A stretch of DNA of 64,000 nt from Cognaticolwellia aestuarii (lineage in GTDB: Bacteria > Pseudomonadota > Gammaproteobacteria > Enterobacterales > Alteromonadaceae). The notes beneath the pieces are model-generated. The model saw only the letters and a program-made list of their open reading frames with translations. It was not told the DNA's origin and searched no databases. Of the stretch, positions 45,128 through 54,340 are shown one piece after another. The stretch covers positions 33,272 to 97,271 of the forward strand of contig NZ_MUZV01000008.1 in assembly GCF_002000025.1 (NCBI RefSeq), written 5' to 3'. The translations under genes were made by a program, and so were the position numbers. Each line of letters begins with the position of its first letter. The first letter of the stretch is position 1.

Positions 45128-45787
45128 ATGAGAATTTTACTCGTTGAAGATGATTTGCCCTTAGCACAAGCATTGCAACAATCATTACGTCACGAAGGTT
45201 TTGTTATTGATCACGTTGCAACAGGCAAAGATGCGATAACGGCATTGGCTGTTAATGTTCATGATATGGCGATTTTAGATTTAGGTTTGCCTGACATGGA
45301 TGGCTTATTGGTGTTGAAGCAGCTTAGAGCTAAAAAGCAAGCAACACCGGTTATTATTCTTACTGCGCGAGATACTATTGAGCAGCGTGTTCAAGGGCTT
45401 GATTTTGGTGCTGATGACTATTTAGTTAAACCATTTGATATTAGTGAGCTGCTTGCTCGATTGCGCGTTATAGAGCGCCGGTTAGGTACGGCAGATAGTG
45501 CCATTATCGCAATATCAACAGTTAAACTTGATAGTGCAGCTCATAAAGTTTTTATTGCAGATCAAATGCTTAATTGTTCCAAAAAAGAATATATGGTGTT
45601 AAAAGCACTTATGGAAAATGCCGGACGAATACAATCGAGAGAGCAAATTGAATCGCGCCTGTATGAATGGGGTGAAGAGGTTATGAGCAACGCTGTTGAG
45701 GTGCATATTCATAATTTACGCAAAAAATTACCGGAAAAATTTATTCAAACGGTGCGTGGTGTTGGTTACACCATCAATAAGGTGTAA
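45128..45787 (+). CDS. OmpR-family response regulator (QseB/PmrA-like)
   Basis: 219 residues: receiver with D8/D9 and phospho-acceptor D51 ('MAILDLGLPDMDG'), then a winged helix ('NAVEVHIHNLRKKLPEKFIQ', 'TVRGVGYTIN'). The style is that of QseB/PmrA/BasR regulators, which often answer to metals. It starts an operon with the kinase 8 bases downstream and four envelope genes. Confidence 0.92.
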   Translation: MRILLVEDDLPLAQALQQSLRHEGFVIDHVATGKDAITALAVNVHDMAILDLGLPDMDGLLVLKQLRAKKQATPVIILTARDTIEQRVQGLDFGADDYLVKPFDISELLARLRVIERRLGTADSAIIAISTVKLDSAAHKVFIADQMLNCSKKEYMVLKALMENAGRIQSREQIESRLYEWGEEVMSNAVEVHIHNLRKKLPEKFIQTVRGVGYTINKV

Positions 45788-45795
45788 AGCTGAGT

Positions 45796-47232
45796 ATGTC
45801 TATTCGCCGTTACTTAGTGCTGATGTTGCTATCCATTATCACCTTAGTGATCTTTGTGTCTGCAATTGAAGGCTATAAAGCGAGCATGAATAAAGCAGAA
45901 AGCTTATTTGACGATGAACTTGTATCGTTAGCTCAAGTTATCAGTGCTATAGAGCTACCTAAAGGCATTATTAAGCATAAAATAACCAGTAACTTTGCAT
46001 ATCAAGTTATTGTCGATAATCAGGTTGTTAGTCATAGTGAGAATGCGCCTGAATATTTGATCCACGAACTCAGCTCCGGCTTTAAAAAAGTCAATTTTTT
46101 AGGCAAACGCTGGCGTACCTATAGCGAAAAATCCAGCGACAATGCTATGGCTAATGAATGGGTTATAATTGCTCAACCGTTGAAACAACGCTTTGACTTA
46201 GCTGAAAGCATTATTTTATCTGCGGTTACGCCGATTATCGTTGTGATGCCACTACTAGCACTTATAATCTCGTTGGCCGTAAGGCAAGGTTTGAAACCAT
46301 TAACATTACTCACCCGAGCATTAAAAAACAAAAAGGCAAACGATCTGAGCCAATTATCAATAAACTCTGCTAACGAACTTGCGCCAGTTATTGCCACATT
46401 AAACGAATTATTTTTAAGGCTTTCATTAGCATTTGAGCGTGAAAAACAGTTTGCTTCAGATGCTGCGCATGAGCTGAGAACACCGCTCAGTGTGCTAAAA
46501 ATTAATCTGCATAACTTGCAGCAAAGCTACCTCGATGCCATGCCTAAAGCCGACAATAGCACCACAGTCACGTTACAAGCCTTACCTTTTGAGCAATTAG
46601 AGCACAGTGTTGAGCGTATGGCGCATGTGGTTGATCAAATTCTGACGTTGAACCGAACGAATCCAGAACAAATTTTGGCTGAAAGTGAGCGACTTAATTT
46701 ACAAACACTCTCTCAAGCATGTATTAGTGAACTCTACCCTTATATTGCCAGTCGTGGTCATGATATTGAACTTAAAAGTCAAGCCGCCACTATTTTTGGT
46801 AATCGTTTTGCCATCAGCATCTTATTGAAAAATTTGATTGCTAATGCCGCTAAATATACGCCAGATCATGGCAAAATATTGGTGTCTTGTTGGCAAAATA
46901 ATCATGGTGTTATTCTGCGGGTCGAGGATTCCGGACCAGGCATTGCGCCAAGTGAATATCAACGTGTATTTGACCGTTTTTATCGGGTTGGAGGAGATAG
47001 CCATAATTCAAACATTATTGGTTGTGGTTTAGGCTTGTCGATTGTTAAGCATATTGTACAATTGCATCAAGCAAATATTAGCTTGAGTGTATCTGAGACA
47101 TTAGCAGGGTTATGTGTTGAAGTGATCTTTAGTCATGAAGACAATACGCGTATGAATAAAATTGACAAAAATAATCAAAAAAATGCCGATGATCGCCAAC
47201 AAAATGTTCCGTCGACAGTAGGGCGCGTTTAA
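45796..47232 (+). CDS. sensor histidine kinase (QseC-like)
   Basis: 478 residues: membrane helices at about 7-24 and 140-160, a periplasmic sensor of about 110 residues, H225 in 'FASDAAHELRTPLSVLKINL', N-box 'KNLIANAAKYTPDHGKI', and G boxes 'VEDSGPGIAPSEY' and 'GCGLGLSIVKHI'. The stop overlaps the cupredoxin start by one base (TAATG), tying sensing to the downstream transport genes. Confidence 0.92.
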   Translation: MSIRRYLVLMLLSIITLVIFVSAIEGYKASMNKAESLFDDELVSLAQVISAIELPKGIIKHKITSNFAYQVIVDNQVVSHSENAPEYLIHELSSGFKKVNFLGKRWRTYSEKSSDNAMANEWVIIAQPLKQRFDLAESIILSAVTPIIVVMPLLALIISLAVRQGLKPLTLLTRALKNKKANDLSQLSINSANELAPVIATLNELFLRLSLAFEREKQFASDAAHELRTPLSVLKINLHNLQQSYLDAMPKADNSTTVTLQALPFEQLEHSVERMAHVVDQILTLNRTNPEQILAESERLNLQTLSQACISELYPYIASRGHDIELKSQAATIFGNRFAISILLKNLIANAAKYTPDHGKILVSCWQNNHGVILRVEDSGPGIAPSEYQRVFDRFYRVGGDSHNSNIIGCGLGLSIVKHIVQLHQANISLSVSETLAGLCVEVIFSHEDNTRMNKIDKNNQKNADDRQQNVPSTVGRV

Positions 47233-47696
47233 TGGTAAACGTTCGAAGTAAATTTGTTCAAGGCGTTATTGTCGCTTTTATTCTGTTGTCCTTACCGAGC
47301 TTAGCTAAGCGACCGGAATTTCAACTGATCCTTAAAAACCACCTTTTTTATCCCGCAGAAATAGAAATTCCAGCCAACACCAAAGTAAAGTTGATTATCC
47401 ATAATCAAGATCAGACACCTGAAGAGTTTGACAGTTTTGACCTTAATCGAGAAAAAGTGATTTTTCCGCAAAAAAAAGCGGTTATTTTTATTGGTCCCTT
47501 ATTACCTGGGCGTTATGAATTTTTTGGTGAGTTCAACCCTAATAGCGCCCAAGGTGCAATTGTTGTTAAGTCAAGCAAGCTAAACGCGAAGGTCAACCAA
47601 AACACACTCATTGATGCAACAGCGTTAAGTTCAAACAGCCCAGATAAACCTGTTACACAGCAGGCGCTGGTTAAGGAGCTTAACCGTGCTGATTAA
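47232..47696 (+). CDS. periplasmic cupredoxin-like protein
   Basis: 154 residues with a Sec signal ('VQGVIVAFILLSLPSLA', cleaved near SLA-K). A cupredoxin-like beta-sandwich follows: 'LFYPAEIEIPANTKVKLIIH', 'EEFDSFDLNREKVIFP', 'LLPGRYEFFGEFNP'. Related proteins accompany FTR1-type iron permeases. The usual type I copper ligands (Cys and two His) are not visible, so it may bind iron or another metal, or act structurally. The last 11 bases overlap the permease gene. Confidence 0.85.
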   Translation: MVNVRSKFVQGVIVAFILLSLPSLAKRPEFQLILKNHLFYPAEIEIPANTKVKLIIHNQDQTPEEFDSFDLNREKVIFPQKKAVIFIGPLLPGRYEFFGEFNPNSAQGAIVVKSSKLNAKVNQNTLIDATALSSNSPDKPVTQQALVKELNRAD

Positions 47697-48498
47697 TACT
47701 ATCATTCTGTTTTTACGTGATGCCTTACCAATATTTGTAATCAGCACTATTTTAATTTCCTTATTGCAACACCAGGGTATAAAGCCAATATGGTATTTTA
47801 TTGCTGCGGGCGTTAGCGTGATCTTTAGTTTTTTATTACTAACCGCTATTGATGATATTTCGCACACCATTGATAGCACAGGGCGTGAGTGGCTTTATGC
47901 GTGCCTCTATATTATTTGTTATTTTATCGCATTAGTACTACTGATGCAGTTACCCAAAATGCAAGGGCAATTAAGTACGCGACAACATTGGAACATTTGT
48001 CTTTGTGCTGGCAGTTTAATGGTCATAGTGATAACGCTCAACAGTGCAAATTTTTTGATTTATATTACCGGCTACTGGTTCCAAAATAATGCCTCAAATG
48101 TGCTGGTTGCTGGCGTTATTCTCGGGGGCGGAATTTGCGCAAGTATTGCCGTATTACTGTACTTTTTGATGGCCTTTATTGAACGTTATTGTCGAGTGAT
48201 TGCTCAGTTTTTACTGATATTTTTTAGTGCTGGTTTGTTAATGAAAGCCACGAATTTACTGATACAAATTGATATCTTATCAAGTGAACGTTTTTTGTGG
48301 GACTCAAACCATATTATTATCGAAAATTCAGAATTAGGGCAGTTGTTAACTGTTTTTGTTGGCTATGATGCTACGCCAACAATGTTGCAGTTATTACTTT
48401 ATTTATCAGCTATTTTTATAGCATTTGGTTTGATGTTTTTACCTACTGTTATTAGTAAGCAAAGCCTCACCATAACCCTACCTAAGGAGGCTGCGTAA
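47686..48498 (+). CDS. FTR1-like iron permease homologue with degenerate motifs
   Basis: 270 residues, GTG start with AAGGAG upstream. Seven predicted membrane helices and an N-terminus 'TIILFLRDALPIFVISTILI' align with the FTR1/EfeU family, where this helix normally reads RE-G-x-E. Here the REGLE motif is replaced by RDALP, and no second RExxE is seen, so iron oxidation-coupled transport by the standard mechanism is doubtful. Its place after a cupredoxin still argues for a metal role. Confidence 0.78.
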   Translation: MLINTIILFLRDALPIFVISTILISLLQHQGIKPIWYFIAAGVSVIFSFLLLTAIDDISHTIDSTGREWLYACLYIICYFIALVLLMQLPKMQGQLSTRQHWNICLCAGSLMVIVITLNSANFLIYITGYWFQNNASNVLVAGVILGGGICASIAVLLYFLMAFIERYCRVIAQFLLIFFSAGLLMKATNLLIQIDILSSERFLWDSNHIIIENSELGQLLTVFVGYDATPTMLQLLLYLSAIFIAFGLMFLPTVISKQSLTITLPKEAA

Positions 48499-49217
48499 TG
48501 CGTTGTCATAGGTTAATAAGTCTGCTGCGGATTATTTTCTTTAGCCTGGTCGTCGTTTTCAACCATACTGCAGTCGCAGATGGTGTCGTTGTTGATAAGG
48601 TGTATCATCCTTATGTGCTACCTAACGAGCGTGAATTTGAATGGCGCATGTTGTCACATCAAAATGATGATGGTAATAGCTTAGGGCACAGGTTAGCGTA
48701 CGGGCAATCGCTAACTGAGCACCTTATGATTGAAGTTTATCTTGTTGGTGAGCGAGACAGTACCGGTGATTTTGGTCTATCTGCTTATGAAGTGGAAACA
48801 CGGTGGATGATAACTGAGCAAGGTGAATATTGGGCTGATTGGGGCATGCTTCTTGAAGTTGAAAAGGAGCATAAGTTGGATATTTGGGAAGTTACCACCG
48901 GTTTATTATTTGAAAAAGAATTTGGCCGAAATAGTTTAGCGCTCAATGCTTTCTTAATTTATGAAACCGGCGGCGATATCGAAAGTGAATTTGAAGGTGA
49001 GTTTCGTTTGCAATACCGTTATCGTTGGTTACCGCAAGTCCAACCCGCGATTGAATTTTATATGGGTGAGGACTACACCGGTATCGGTCCGGCATTTATG
49101 GGTATCCAAAGGTTTGAAGGACAAAAGCAATTGAAATGGGAGGCTGGCTTTATAACGGGATTAAATGGTGACAGTAAAGATCATATTTTGCGTGTAGCTA
49201 TTGAATATGAGTTTTAA
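48498..49217 (+). CDS. outer-membrane beta-barrel protein
   Basis: 239 residues with a Sec signal (about residues 8-28, 'IIFFSLVVVFNHTAVA-D'). The rest is a series of alternating strands typical of a small barrel ('YWADWGMLLEVEKEHKLDIW', 'LQYRYRWLPQVQPAIEFYMG'), ending in the outer-membrane signature 'AIEYEF'. It is strongly acidic, with an AAGGAGG ribosome site inside the permease end. No family name is recognised. Its operon position suggests a route for a metal or a complexed ligand across the outer membrane. Confidence 0.78.
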   Translation: MRCHRLISLLRIIFFSLVVVFNHTAVADGVVVDKVYHPYVLPNEREFEWRMLSHQNDDGNSLGHRLAYGQSLTEHLMIEVYLVGERDSTGDFGLSAYEVETRWMITEQGEYWADWGMLLEVEKEHKLDIWEVTTGLLFEKEFGRNSLALNAFLIYETGGDIESEFEGEFRLQYRYRWLPQVQPAIEFYMGEDYTGIGPAFMGIQRFEGQKQLKWEAGFITGLNGDSKDHILRVAIEYEF

Positions 49218-50010
49218 GCATCGGATGATAAAAATACAGCTATTTCGTCAACTGGTATGGGGGTTGTTTGCATTCTCCCTGCTGACTTTTTCGCTAGGCA
49301 TTAGTTGGCAAGTGAGTAAAGTGAATAATTTTTTTTATGGGGTTTGGTATCAAGTATTAGACATACATCAAGTGGTCGATAAAAGTGTTCCGAGAAACAC
49401 CCAAGGCAAGCGTGATTTCCCAATAGATGACATTAAATTACACCAAGAAAAATTTGCTGATATTGTTACGGCTATTCACCACCATGGTGTTGGTTTAGCT
49501 GACATAACTTATACAAACAAACAATTTAAGCTACGAAAGCTTCTAACGGCTAGTGAGGTAGAGCACCTGCAAGATGTCGCTAACCTGCTTGATAATATTA
49601 ACCATTTTTGGTTAGGTAATTTATTTGTTTTCTTAGCTTTAGCTTTATTTTATTGTCAGCAACTTAAAGTGCTTGCTATCGAAAAAGGACAATTATTAAC
49701 GGACAATTCGAGTAGGGTAATGCCCACAACTAAACAAAAAGCGCTCACGGTGTTGATATTACTTTTAGCGGTGCTGGTATTACTTGCAAGCGTTGGTTTT
49801 ACGAAAGTTTTTTATTACTTGCACACGGTTGTGTTTCCACTTGATCATCAGTGGTTCTTTTATTACAAAGACTCGCTAATGGCAACACTGATGAAAGCGC
49901 CAGATATTTTTGCCGCTATTGCGTTACAGTTGTTGAGTGTTGCTTTAGTCATTGCCGTCATTATTGACACGGTAATTAGTCGTTATCAGCGCAATTTAAA
50001 CGTTCAATAG
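49207..50010 (+). CDS. DUF1461-like integral membrane protein
   Basis: 267 residues from the ATG at 49207, which lies inside the end of the barrel gene (11-base overlap). Four membrane helices (about 13-32, 135-152, 180-199 and 237-258) with a periplasmic loop. The spacing of 'FYYLHTVVFPLDHQWFFYYK' resembles the DUF1461 (TIGR01906) family. Function unknown. It is the last gene of the two-component/metal operon. Confidence 0.6.
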   Translation: MSFKHRMIKIQLFRQLVWGLFAFSLLTFSLGISWQVSKVNNFFYGVWYQVLDIHQVVDKSVPRNTQGKRDFPIDDIKLHQEKFADIVTAIHHHGVGLADITYTNKQFKLRKLLTASEVEHLQDVANLLDNINHFWLGNLFVFLALALFYCQQLKVLAIEKGQLLTDNSSRVMPTTKQKALTVLILLLAVLVLLASVGFTKVFYYLHTVVFPLDHQWFFYYKDSLMATLMKAPDIFAAIALQLLSVALVIAVIIDTVISRYQRNLNVQ

Positions 50011-50080
50011 GCTTAATTTCAACGGCAGTGGACTAAGGTATATTGCCTGACTAAGCCTAAATGACTTACTGAGTTCACTG

Positions 50081-50485
50081 TTATTTATTAAGACTGGCGA
50101 GTTCTTCAATACGGTATTGCGTTAACGTGATATAACATTTTTTGTAGGCGGCAGCTGCGTGGGGATCCGGCGCAAGTACTAAATATTGCCAACGACAGTT
50201 ATTTTCTCGATAACTGATAAAGTTACGTTGTGAACGTTTAAACATATTAAGTGAAGCATGACGACCATTATGAGCCGCCAGCTCTTCTAATATAAAGGTT
50301 TGATTGTTTATCCAGGTTTGAAGCTCACGATCTTTCTTTTCTTTTACACTATCGAGACACCTTGATATATCGTCAGTGGTGGCCATTTTTTCTTCACAGC
50401 TAGCGATGGTGTTTTTCGCCATCACATTACCAGATAATAGTAAACTGGCGAACAATATATATGTGTTAAGTGCTTTATAATTCAT
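50081..50485 (-). CDS. LprI-like (DUF1311) exported protein
   Basis: 134 residues with a Sec signal ('YILFASLLLSGNVMA-K'). The mature part shows LprI/DUF1311 features: 'ASCEEKMATTDDISRCL', a Lys/Glu-rich helix, 'FKRSQRNFISYRENNCRWQY' and 'YKKCYITLTQYRIEEL', with four cysteines probably in two disulfides. Some LprI proteins inhibit lysozyme. Here that role is only possible. It lies downstream of yciI on the same strand. Confidence 0.82.
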   Translation of the reverse strand: MNYKALNTYILFASLLLSGNVMAKNTIASCEEKMATTDDISRCLDSVKEKKDRELQTWINNQTFILEELAAHNGRHASLNMFKRSQRNFISYRENNCRWQYLVLAPDPHAAAAYKKCYITLTQYRIEELASLNK

Positions 50486-50502
50486 GAAGTAAAATTTACT
50501 GC

Positions 50503-50805
50503 TTATGCTGGAAGTACTTTTTTGTACGGTTTAACGGTAACGTTTTTATAAACACCCGCGGCGATGTAGGGGTCTTGGTCTGCCCATTGTTGCGCTGCAA
50601 CTAAGCTGTCAAATTCGGCAATAATCACCGAGCCAGTAAAGCCAGCATCACCAGGGTTTTCACTGTCAATTGCAGGACAAGGGCCAGCAACTAACAATTT
50701 ACCTTGTGCTTGTAAGGCACGTAATCGATCTAAATGATCTTCACGAACTGACAAACGCAGCGCTAAACTGTTTTCAACATCTTCACTATAGATAATATAA
50801 AACAT
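50503..50805 (-). CDS. yciI: YciI family protein
   Basis: I chose the ATG at 50805 (GGATGGA upstream) over a TTG 12 bases earlier. The 100-residue dimeric alpha-beta barrel protein starts '[20 protein letters not shown]' with the conserved His in '[10 protein letters not shown]' and '[19 protein letters not shown]'. It matches E. coli YciI throughout. The reaction is unknown. It is adjacent to yciB, as in enterobacteria. Confidence 0.93.
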   Translation of the reverse strand: MFYIIYSEDVENSLALRLSVREDHLDRLRALQAQGKLLVAGPCPAIDSENPGDAGFTGSVIIAEFDSLVAAQQWADQDPYIAAGVYKNVTVKPYKKVLPA

Positions 50806-50850
50806 TTTTCCATCCAAAATTATTGTTTAATTAACCGCGATCAATAATCG

Positions 50851-51402
50851 CTACTTTTTGTTTGTTTGTGCATGCTCATCAGGCATATATTTATATAAAG
50901 ATAACACTGAGCCGATGGCGAATATAAAGGTTAATGCCGTCAGGCCAAACACTTTAAAATTAACCCATGTTTCTAAGCTAAAGTTAAATGCGATATACCA
51001 ATTTAGTAGACCACAGACGGCGAAAAAAATGGCCCAAGCAAGATTTAATTTATCCCAAATGTGTTCAGGTAAAGTTAGTGCTTCGCCTAAAAACTCTTTG
51101 ATAATATTTTTATTAAAAACTTTCTGGCTGATAATCAACGCAATAGCAAAAAAACCTTGAATAATCGTCACTTTCCATTTCAAAAAAGTATCGTCATGCA
51201 TATAAATAGTTAGGCCGCCAAAAATGGCAATTAAGCCAAAGAAAATTAAATTTCTCTTCGGTATTGGCTGCTTTTTTATGATGAAATAAGTAATTTGAAT
51301 CGCTGATGCAAGAATTAAGGAGGCCGTAGCCCAATAAATATCAGTAAATTTATAGAAAATGAAGAAAATAACTAACGGTATATATTCTAAAAATGCGTGC
51401 AT
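50851..51402 (-). CDS. yciB: inner-membrane protein YciB (IspZ, septation protein A)
   Basis: 183 residues with five or six membrane helices. It starts 'MHAFLEYIPLVIFFIFYKFT' and contains 'KWKVTIIQGFFAIALI', 'LNLAWAIFFAVCGLLNWYIA' and 'WVNFKVFGLTALTF', all family landmarks. YciB is linked to envelope and septum synthesis in enterics. It is first in a yciB-yciI-lprI-like unit. Confidence 0.94.
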   Translation of the reverse strand: MHAFLEYIPLVIFFIFYKFTDIYWATASLILASAIQITYFIIKKQPIPKRNLIFFGLIAIFGGLTIYMHDDTFLKWKVTIIQGFFAIALIISQKVFNKNIIKEFLGEALTLPEHIWDKLNLAWAIFFAVCGLLNWYIAFNFSLETWVNFKVFGLTALTFIFAIGSVLSLYKYMPDEHAQTNKK

Positions 51403-51498
51403 AAGCTCGATATCAAAAATAACAATGCGTCGATTCTATCCAATGCTAAGCCATACGCCAAACTATTTCACGCCCGAAAAGAGCATAGTCGTTAAATA

Positions 51499-51541
51499 GC
51501 AGTGTTTTTGCAAACTATAAATAAGGTTGTAAAAACACTGC
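51499..51541 (-). terminator. 15-bp hairpin downstream of M24 peptidase gene
   Basis: Arms GCAGTGTTTTTGCAA and TTGTAAAAACACTGC (14 Watson-Crick pairs, one G:U) with a 13-base loop lie 10 bases beyond the stop of the minus-strand peptidase gene. The T run is inside the stem, so this may be a terminator or a 3' stabiliser. Confidence 0.55.
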
Positions 51542-51551
51542 GGTTAAAGCT

Positions 51552-52772
51552 TTAACTTGCTTGATAACCAAAAGGGTCATCAATTGAGTAAGACGGTTCG
51601 GTAAACCATTTAGCGCCGGTTTCGGTCATATAGAAATGATCTTCTAAACGAACACCAAATTCATTGGGCAATACCAACATGGGTTCGTTTGAAAAACACA
51701 TGCCCTTAGCTAATGGTGTTCTATCACTGCGTATTAGGTAAGGCCATTCGTGAATATCTAAGCCAATACCATGGCCTGTTCTGTGTGGGCAACCCGGCGT
51801 TTCATAGTCAGGGCCCATATTTTGGCTTGCGATATAATTTCTTGCAGCAACATCAACATCCCCACATGGCACACCTATGTTAGCAGCATCAAAAGCCGCT
51901 TTTTGTGCTAGCTTTTCTACCATCCACATTTCGCGTTGGCGTTGGCTTGGCTCACCAAAAACATAAGTGCGGGTAATGTCTGAATTGTAGCCCTCAACCT
52001 GGCAGCCGGTATCAATTAACACCATGTCATTTTTTTCTAAGCGTTTAGGTGATTTTACGCCATGCGGGTAAGAAGAGTCTTCACCAAACAGTACAATACA
52101 AAAATATGAACCCGCAGTTGCACCTACTTTACGGTGTGCTTGGTCGATAAAAGTAGTCACTTCTTGGGTGGTAATTCCAACACGTAGAATGCGCGCGGCG
52201 GCTTTATGTACCTCAAGAGTCATGTTTTTTGCTTGCTGTAATAAAGCTATTTCAGTATCTGACTTCGCTGCTCGACAGCCTGCTGTTACACATTTTGCAT
52301 CAATCAGCGTTAAGTCAGGTGCCGCTGTTTTGATGCCGTCGACTATAAAAAATGCTGTTGATTCATCAATGGCAATCCGGCCGGCATTGATGCCCATGTC
52401 AGACAAGGTTTGTCGAAATAATAGATATGGGCTTTCATGCTCTTGCCAGCCTTTGATTTCGCCCTTAACGCTCATATATTGGTTTAGGGTATTCACTTCA
52501 AAGAAAGGCGTGATATATTTGATGTCACCTTGCTGAGGAATAATAGCGCCAACCATACGCTCACTGGCATACCATCGAGTACCGGTGAAGTAAAACAAGT
52601 TAGTACCAGCATTAACATAAGTGGCTGCAATATTGTTTTCAACCATAATAGCTTGTGCTTTAGCTATGCGTTGCTTAAATTCATCTGCTGTGATTGTGTT
52701 AACGTTACTGGTCATATTGACGAGTTTTTCTAATTCAATTTTTGCGGTAGAGCCACCAACACCTATTGTCAT
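51552..52772 (-). CDS. M24-family Xaa-Pro peptidase
   Basis: 406 residues from an ATG with AAGG 8 bases upstream. An N-terminal creatinase-like domain (20-160) precedes a pita-bread catalytic domain with the five metal ligands in order: Asp in 'LIDTGCQVEGY', Asp in 'NSDITRTYVF', His in 'RTGHGIGLDIHEWP', Glu in 'FSNEPMLV' and Glu in 'RLEDHFY'. It is a cytoplasmic aminopeptidase for Xaa-Pro peptides or a related prolidase. The exact specificity is open. Confidence 0.9.
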   Translation of the reverse strand: MTIGVGGSTAKIELEKLVNMTSNVNTITADEFKQRIAKAQAIMVENNIAATYVNAGTNLFYFTGTRWYASERMVGAIIPQQGDIKYITPFFEVNTLNQYMSVKGEIKGWQEHESPYLLFRQTLSDMGINAGRIAIDESTAFFIVDGIKTAAPDLTLIDAKCVTAGCRAAKSDTEIALLQQAKNMTLEVHKAAARILRVGITTQEVTTFIDQAHRKVGATAGSYFCIVLFGEDSSYPHGVKSPKRLEKNDMVLIDTGCQVEGYNSDITRTYVFGEPSQRQREMWMVEKLAQKAAFDAANIGVPCGDVDVAARNYIASQNMGPDYETPGCPHRTGHGIGLDIHEWPYLIRSDRTPLAKGMCFSNEPMLVLPNEFGVRLEDHFYMTETGAKWFTEPSYSIDDPFGYQAS

Positions 52773-52952
52773 ATTTACGCCTTATAAAAGTTACTTAATT
52801 TAGGTATATTTTATACAATAAAAGATAATATGTATCGAATTAAATTTTAGAAAATTAACAACTAGGAAATTTATCTTAAGTTGCTGCGGTCAGTTTTGAT
52901 AAGCTTCAATGCTAAACCCTAGCTATGACAACCCATTAACAAAGGAGCATTT

Positions 52953-54191
52953 ATGCGCAAAAAAGTACAATTTATCAGTGGTGAACATAAACTCAGTGGT
53001 TTGCTAGAAAGTCCTGAATCTGAAGTTAAGTTCTACGCCTTATTTGCTCATTGCTTTACCTGTGGTAAAGATATTGCTGCCGCATCGCGCATTAGCCGAG
53101 CTTTGGTAAGTAAAGGTATTGCGGTTTTAAGGTTTGATTTTACTGGTTTAGGTAACAGTGATGGTGATTTTGCCAACAGTAATTTTTCTTCTAACATACA
53201 AGACTTGATTGCTGCTGCAGAATTTTTACGCACAGAATATCAAGCGCCGCGCTTGTTAATTGGTCATAGCTTGGGCGGTGCAGCGGTACTTGGTGTTGCC
53301 CAGCATGTAGCAGAAGCAGCTGCAGTGGTAACTATTGGTGCGCCATCTGATGCCGCGCATGTTGCCCATAACTTTGCTTTGCAACTTGATGATATTGAAC
53401 AAAACGGTAAAGCAGAAGTTAATTTGGCTGGCCGCGTTTTTACCATAGAAAAACAATTTTTAGATGATATTAAGCGTTACGACACCAGTCATATAAGTCA
53501 GTTACGAAAAGCGCTGTTGGTTATGCATTCACCAATAGATGCAACGGTGAACATCAGTGAAGCTGAAAAAATATATCAAGCAGCTTTGCATCCAAAAAGC
53601 TTTGTTAGTTTGGACGATGCTGATCACCTGTTAACGAATAAACGCGATGCCGAATATGCTGCTGATGTTATTGCCGCTTGGGCTGGACGATATATAGTTG
53701 CTGAAGCTGATGAGCTGAACAAAAATGATGCTAAGGGCGCTAGTATTCATCGTCAAGTCACTAAAGGCCATGTTATTGTGGAAGAAAAAAATCATAAGTT
53801 CACCCAACATGTCAGCACCAATAGCCATTATTGGCTAGCTGATGAGCCAGAAAGTGTCGGCGGTAATAATATGGGGCCAGATCCCTACGAGCATTTACTA
53901 GCGGGCTTAGGTGCTTGCACGGCCATGACCTTACGTATGTACGCGACACGAAAAGGCTTAGCTATAAAGCATATTAACGTTGAGCTAAGGCACGATCGTA
54001 ATTATCAACAAGATTGTCAGCAGTGTGAAAATAAAACACAAGGCATTGAAGCGATAGTACGTGAAATTAGTTTTATCGGTGAGCTTGATACCGAGCAACA
54101 AGCGCGATTTTTAGCCATTGCTGATAAATGTCCGGTACATAAAACACTGCACAATAATGTCAAGGTGGTGAGTCAATTGCGAGCTCAATAG
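52953..54191 (+). CDS. alpha/beta hydrolase-OsmC fusion protein
   Basis: 412 residues with two domains. Residues 1-250 are an alpha/beta hydrolase: nucleophile Ser in '[12 protein letters not shown]', acid and His in the '[10 protein letters not shown]' and '[11 protein letters not shown]' regions. Residues about 275-410 are OsmC-like: peroxidatic Cys in '[20 protein letters not shown]' and resolving Cys in '[12 protein letters not shown]'. The fusion is known in marine gammaproteobacteria. A role in removing organic hydroperoxides or thioesters is an inference. Confidence 0.93.
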   Translation: MRKKVQFISGEHKLSGLLESPESEVKFYALFAHCFTCGKDIAAASRISRALVSKGIAVLRFDFTGLGNSDGDFANSNFSSNIQDLIAAAEFLRTEYQAPRLLIGHSLGGAAVLGVAQHVAEAAAVVTIGAPSDAAHVAHNFALQLDDIEQNGKAEVNLAGRVFTIEKQFLDDIKRYDTSHISQLRKALLVMHSPIDATVNISEAEKIYQAALHPKSFVSLDDADHLLTNKRDAEYAADVIAAWAGRYIVAEADELNKNDAKGASIHRQVTKGHVIVEEKNHKFTQHVSTNSHYWLADEPESVGGNNMGPDPYEHLLAGLGACTAMTLRMYATRKGLAIKHINVELRHDRNYQQDCQQCENKTQGIEAIVREISFIGELDTEQQARFLAIADKCPVHKTLHNNVKVVSQLRAQ

Positions 54192-54210
54192 CTACGTTGT
54201 TGTGCAATGA

Positions 54211-54284
54211 AATTTGTCCCTAAACTTGTCGATAACGAACTACGTTAGGTACAAGTTTTAGGGATAAATTTTAGGTACAAGTTT
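54211..54284. repeat. imperfect inverted repeat plus short direct repeat
   Basis: Arms AATTTGTCCCTAAACTTGT (54211-54229) and its near complement (54251-54270, one mismatch and one extra base) form a hairpin with a 21-base loop. TAGGTACAAGTTT occurs twice (54246 and 54272). It sits between two convergent genes and may serve as a terminator or be a small repeat element. Confidence 0.6.
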
Positions 54285-54340
54285 CACGTAAATATGACAC
54301 TTATTGTTACTGGCTAGATTTGCTGTCTTGAGCGCAGCAA

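Noticed and set aside
47686..48498. Calling the FTR1-like protein a functional iron permease
   Set aside because: The REGxE motifs that define iron transport in the family are missing, so only homology is claimed.
51552..52803. Plus-strand frames across the M24 peptidase gene
   Set aside because: Antisense shadows of a gene with complete metal-ligand motifs.
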